Source: Brevundimonas sp. UBA4609 (lineage in GTDB: Bacteria > Pseudomonadota > Alphaproteobacteria > Caulobacterales > Caulobacteraceae). Taken from it: a DNA stretch of 7,746 nucleotides. This document shows, piece after piece, positions 5,607 through 7,746 of the stretch (position 1 is its first letter; every line of letters begins with the position of its first letter). The notes beneath the pieces are model-generated. The model worked only from the letters and a program-made list of their open reading frames with translations. It was not told the DNA's origin and ran no database searches. The stretch covers positions 1 to 7,746 of the forward strand of contig DGIZ01000241.1 of NCBI GenBank assembly GCA_002386585.1, read 5' to 3'. A program made the position numbers and the translations under genes.

Positions 5607-6521
5607 TCAGCGCAGTTGCGCGTCCAGCTTCTGGATCAGGGCCGCATAGGTCCGACCCGCCAGGTCGATCGTGTGGCCCTCGACCGCCTCGATCGCGTCG
5701 TCCTTGGAATGGATGAGGCGGAAGACCTGCGGGACGAAGCCCTCGGCTAGGCCGTTGGTCTCGCCGCCGTTGAAGGCCAGCCACATCTGATGGGCCCCGA
5801 CCTCGTCCTGGAAGCCCAGGGAGACGACCGGCGCGCCGGCGGCCGAGAAGGCGCGGTCGTCGGACGGCGGATACTCGGGGAAGCCGACGCACTGCTGGGC
5901 GCGCTCGGCGCACAGCTCCTGCACCGCGCGGGTGACGAAGGCCGACTGCGCCCCGTTGTTCTGGCCGTACATCATGGTGTCGCCATAGGCGGCGACGTCC
6001 GAGTTCACCACGGCCGCGACATTGGCGATCCCGTGCGCCTCGATCCACTTCTTGGCGCCGATCAGGCCCAGCTCTTCCTGGTCGAAGAAGATGATGCGGA
6101 CGCGGTGCGACAGCGGCGCCTCGCGCAGGATCTTGGCCGCCTCGATCAGGGCGACGACAGAGCCGGCGTTGTCGACCAGGCCGTCGGCCATCGTTCCGTC
6201 GCGCAGTTTCACCGCGTCATAGTGGGCGGTGAGCAGGATTTCCTTCTCGCCCTCGCCGAGGGTGACGACGACGTTTGAGCCCTGCATCGGACCGGCGCGG
6301 CCGCCGCCCTCGAAGGTCTCGACCGTCGGGGCGAAGCCTTCGGCCCGAAGCTGGCCCAGCAGCACCTCCAGACGCTCGGCGTTGGACGGCTGGGCGTAGG
6401 CGCCGACCTGTTCGCGCAGATCGGCGGCGCGGTTCTGGGCCGAGGACGGCGCGGCCGTCAGGCAGACGGCGGCCAGGCAGACGCCGCTGGCGACGGCATT
6501 CAGACGAAGACGAAACGACAT
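5607..6521 (-). CDS. Secreted M28-family zinc metallopeptidase
   Basis: The 304-residue protein begins with a signal peptide: basic MSFRLRLN, a hydrophobic stretch to about residue 23 and a cleavage-like APSSAQ near 25-29, so it is expected in the periplasm or outside. The M28 dizinc set is complete: His100 with Asp102 (TAHYD), bridging Asp118 (VDNAGS), the Glu149-Glu150 pair (FFDQEELG), Asp175 (VNSDV) and His271 (RLIHSKDD). M28 enzymes of this layout are aminopeptidases or related amidohydrolases; the substrate cannot be read from sequence. Cys204 and Cys211 could form a disulfide after export. The ATG at 6521 has AAGGGG seven bases upstream, inside a hairpin. The permease gene ends 57 bases upstream on the same strand, so co-transcription is likely. 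No functional link to argD is evident beyond possible recovery of amino acids from peptides. Confidence 0.9.
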   Translation of the reverse strand: MSFRLRLNAVASGVCLAAVCLTAAPSSAQNRAADLREQVGAYAQPSNAERLEVLLGQLRAEGFAPTVETFEGGGRAGPMQGSNVVVTLGEGEKEILLTAHYDAVKLRDGTMADGLVDNAGSVVALIEAAKILREAPLSHRVRIIFFDQEELGLIGAKKWIEAHGIANVAAVVNSDVAAYGDTMMYGQNNGAQSAFVTRAVQELCAERAQQCVGFPEYPPSDDRAFSAAGAPVVSLGFQDEVGAHQMWLAFNGGETNGLAEGFVPQVFRLIHSKDDAIEAVEGHTIDLAGRTYAALIQKLDAQLR

Positions 6522-6552
6522 GGCGAGGCCCCTTTCGCGAAGGCCCCTCGCC
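6522..6552. repeat. Hairpin overlapping the peptidase ribosome site
   Basis: GGCGAGG (6522-6528) and CCTCGCC (6546-6552) pair, and inside them the palindrome TTCGCGAA flanked by CC and GG extends the fold with small bulges. The outer arm touches the base next to the ATG and the Shine-Dalgarno AAGGGG lies within it. It may lower translation of the peptidase or mark a processing point after the permease gene. Confidence 0.45.
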
Positions 6553-6578
6553 CCGCGCTCGACGCCTTGATTAAAACG

Positions 6579-7415
6579 TCAGCTCTTCAGCCGCCAGCCC
6601 GAACGGAAGACCAGCCAGCAGGCGGCGCCCAGGACCACGGTCAGCACGGCGCTCATGACCACGCCGATCGCCAGACTGCCCTCGGCGTGGCCGATGAAGC
6701 CCGCCCGGAAACCGTCGATCAGATAGAAGAAGGGGTTGAACTTGCTGATGCTGGCGAAGGGCTCGGGCAGGCTGTCGATCAGATAGAAGGTGCCCGACAG
6801 GAAGGTCATCGGCATGACCACGAAGTTCTGCACCGCCGACAGGTGGTCGAACTTCTCGGACCACAGCCCCGCCAGCACCCCGACCATGCCCATCAGCAGG
6901 GATGCGATCAGGCCGAACCAGACGATCAGGGCGATGTTGGCCAGACCCAGCCTGGCGAAGGGCATGACGCAGATCGCCGTCACCAGGCCGACCGCCACCC
7001 CGCGCGTCGCCGCGCCCAGGGTGAAGCCGATGGTCAGCTCCAGCGGGCTGAGCGGCGGGGTCAGGAAGTCGGTGGCGGTGCCCATGATCTTGGCCTGGAT
7101 CAGGCTGGACGAGGCGTTGGCGAAGGCGTTCTGAAGAATGGCCATCATGATCAGGCCCGGAGCCACGAACTCGGCGAAGGGCGTGCCGTGCAGCGGCGGC
7201 CGCGCCCCCTTCAGCGCCACCACGAAGACCATCATGTAGAGCAGGGTCGTCACCACCGGCGCCGCCACCGTCTGGGCGCCCACCTTCCAGAAACGGCGGA
7301 CCTCCTTCAGGTAGAGGGTGCGCAGGCCCACCCAGTTGATCCCGTCATAGCGACGGGGCTGGGGCAGGCCGTGAGGGGCGGAAGAGGCGTCGGAACCGGC
7401 GGTCAGGTGCGTCAT
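6579..7415 (-). CDS. ABC-2 type transporter permease, YadH-like
   Basis: This is an inner-membrane half of an ABC exporter. The 278 residues have a cytoplasmic N-terminus of about 45 residues and six predicted helices, at about 48-68, 84-104, 131-152, 158-183, 195-213 and 247-271. Matches to E. coli YadH as I recall it include YLKEVRRFWK (35-44), FVAPGLIMM with NAFANASSS (83-104), and the ABC-2 signature FVVMPMTFLSGTFY followed by FNPFFYLIDGFRAGF (198-240). The C-terminus R-S-G-W-R-L-K-S also fits. YadGH-type exporters are linked to drug or glycan export, but the substrate is unknown. The ATPase partner normally encoded next to it is absent on both sides here. The ATG at 7415 follows an in-frame TGA by only two codons, so it is the earliest possible start; GAGG upstream is rather close. 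It is divergent from gcrA and the first gene of the leftward block. Confidence 0.92.
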   Translation of the reverse strand: MTHLTAGSDASSAPHGLPQPRRYDGINWVGLRTLYLKEVRRFWKVGAQTVAAPVVTTLLYMMVFVVALKGARPPLHGTPFAEFVAPGLIMMAILQNAFANASSSLIQAKIMGTATDFLTPPLSPLELTIGFTLGAATRGVAVGLVTAICVMPFARLGLANIALIVWFGLIASLLMGMVGVLAGLWSEKFDHLSAVQNFVVMPMTFLSGTFYLIDSLPEPFASISKFNPFFYLIDGFRAGFIGHAEGSLAIGVVMSAVLTVVLGAACWLVFRSGWRLKS

Positions 7416-7462
7416 GCGGCCTCAGATGCGACAGCCAAGCCGGTTTCGCAAGGCGCGGGGCC

Positions 7463-7471
7463 TGTGGATGA
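7463..7471 (-). promoter_or_regulatory. DnaA-box candidate upstream of gcrA
   Basis: On the minus strand TCATCCACA matches eight of nine bases of the DnaA box TTATCCACA. A second, poorer copy (CTGTCCACA, seven of nine) lies at 7524-7532 in the same orientation. In Caulobacter DnaA activates gcrA transcription, so the position about 180 bases before the gcrA ATG is fitting. Binding is not shown. Confidence 0.5.
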
Positions 7472-7482
7472 CGATCAAGAAA

Positions 7483-7520
7483 TTGAGTCAAATCGAGACA
7501 TTAACCATACTAGATATAGT
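7483..7520 (+). promoter_or_regulatory. AT-rich promoter region of gcrA
   Basis: This is the most AT-rich stretch of the window. TATAGT (7515-7520) matches five of six bases of TATAAT, with TCGAGA sixteen bases upstream; alternatively TTGAGT (7483-7488) is seventeen bases before CATACT (7506-7511). ACTAGATA (7509-7516) partly fits GCTANAWC. I cannot choose between these. TTGACT on the opposite strand (7486-7491) could be a -35 box for the permease gene. The leader to the gcrA ATG would be about 120 bases. Confidence 0.4.
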
Positions 7521-7556
7521 TTCTGTGGACAGGTGAATTCCCACATATTGCGTGTT

Positions 7557-7571
7557 TTAAGAGGTGATTTA
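7557..7571 (+). promoter_or_regulatory. CtrA-box candidate upstream of gcrA
   Basis: TTAA-GAGGTGA-TTTA matches seven of eight fixed positions of TTAA-N7-TTAA and has the same single deviation as the candidate near podJ. It lies downstream of the promoter candidates and about 75 bases before the ATG, a position suited to repression. CtrA represses gcrA in Caulobacter, so the placement makes sense. Confidence 0.45.
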
Positions 7572-7603
7572 CGATTAGAGGCGTGATGAGGGGCCGAAAT
7601 TCG

Positions 7604-7633
7604 GACTCCGGCACAAGATGTTGAATCCGACTC
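7604..7633. promoter_or_regulatory. Cluster of three GANTC (CcrM) sites before gcrA
   Basis: GACTC (7604-7608), GAATC (7623-7627) and GACTC (7629-7633) lie in 30 bases just upstream of the gcrA ribosome site, and a fourth, GAGTC, is at 7485-7489. Elsewhere in the window I noticed only about eight by eye. GANTC is methylated by CcrM, and GcrA recognises it with sigma-70 RNA polymerase, so feedback by GcrA or a methylation clock is possible. Confidence 0.55.
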
Positions 7634-7636
7634 CGC

Positions 7637-7643
7637 AGGAGGG
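7637..7643 (+). promoter_or_regulatory. gcrA ribosome-binding site
   Basis: AGGAGGG is a near-perfect anti-SD match, with AGGAG six bases before the ATG at 7648. It is the strongest ribosome site in the window and fixes the gcrA start. Confidence 0.85.
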
Positions 7644-7647
7644 CGAC

Positions 7648-7746
7648 ATGAACCCAGGCTGGACCGAAGACCGCGTCGGCGCGCTGAAGAAGCTGTGGCT
7701 GGAAGGCCAGTCAGCGAGCCAGATCGCCAAGGCCCTGGGCGGCGGC
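7648..7746 (+). CDS. gcrA: Cell-cycle regulator GcrA, N-terminal fragment
   Basis: Only the first 33 codons lie in the window. They read WTEDRVGALKKLWLEGQSAS followed by QIAKALGGG, which is the conserved GcrA N-terminal helix-turn-helix: Caulobacter GcrA has W-T-D-E-R-V, LKKMW and EGQSASQIAKQLGG. The Asn-Pro-Gly after Met1 is a small N-terminal extension. GcrA is an alphaproteobacterial cofactor of the housekeeping RNA polymerase that activates promoters with methylated GANTC sites, controlling division, polarity and DNA-replication genes. The start is fixed by AGGAGG. Upstream lie DnaA-, CtrA- and CcrM-type sites, matching the known oscillation of GcrA with DnaA and CtrA. The C-terminal part that contacts sigma is outside the window. 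Confidence 0.93.
   Translation, partial: MNPGWTEDRVGALKKLWLEGQSASQIAKALGGG

Noticed and set aside
6567..7586. 339-codon rightward frame opposite the permease and into the gcrA upstream region
   Set aside because: It is a His/Gln/Gly/Asp-rich translation typical of antisense to a membrane protein in GC-rich DNA, and it would run through the gcrA control sites.
7416..7647. Replication origin
   Set aside because: AT-rich DNA, DnaA-box candidates, GANTC and a CtrA box occur together, but there are only one good and one weak DnaA boxes and no origin-linked genes (hemE, dnaA, parAB); a gcrA promoter explains them better.

Overview
The window looks like a chromosomal segment of a Caulobacterales alphaproteobacterium, most like Brevundimonas or Caulobacter. 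The reasons are high GC, the PodJ-like N-terminus at the left, the GcrA N-terminus at the right, CcrM-type GANTC sites, and promoter-like sequences of the Caulobacter housekeeping type. The genus is inferred from the translated proteins, not from a database search.

Layout. Bases 1-15 match the end of an Illumina paired-end adapter, so the left edge is a contig end rather than genome. Next comes a long leftward gene (start at 2158, 3' end lost) for a PodJ-like polar organizer. The frame is open across more than 2.1 kb. Bases 2159-2402 form a divergent control region with a promoter candidate, a perfect hairpin, a CtrA-box candidate and a degenerate REP-like repeat. Rightward genes follow: a 72-aa two-helix membrane protein (2403-2621) and a general stress/pyridoxamine-phosphate-oxidase-fold protein (2686-3192). 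Both converge on a leftward block read in the order YadH-like ABC-2 permease (6579-7415), secreted M28 metallopeptidase (5607-6521), argD (4297-5487) and argF (3233-4150). A divergent 232-bp region (7416-7647), AT-rich in its middle, carries DnaA-, CtrA- and CcrM-type sites and leads into gcrA, which is cut by the right edge after 33 codons.

How it works together. argD and argF supply two steps of arginine synthesis (acetylornithine aminotransferase and ornithine carbamoyltransferase). The two end genes belong to the Caulobacter cell-cycle and polarity circuit, and both upstream regions carry the same 7/8 match to the CtrA consensus (TTAA-N7-TTTA). A recurring feature is RNA structure beside ribosome-binding sites. 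A 9-bp hairpin covers the Shine-Dalgarno of the stress protein, a hairpin overlaps that of the peptidase, one abuts that of argD, and a 32-bp inverted REP pair in the argD-argF gap reaches into that of argF.

I see no prophage, CRISPR array, transposase, RNA gene or defence cassette. The gene content is ordinary. The interest lies in the adapter artefact, the regulatory sites and the structured leaders.
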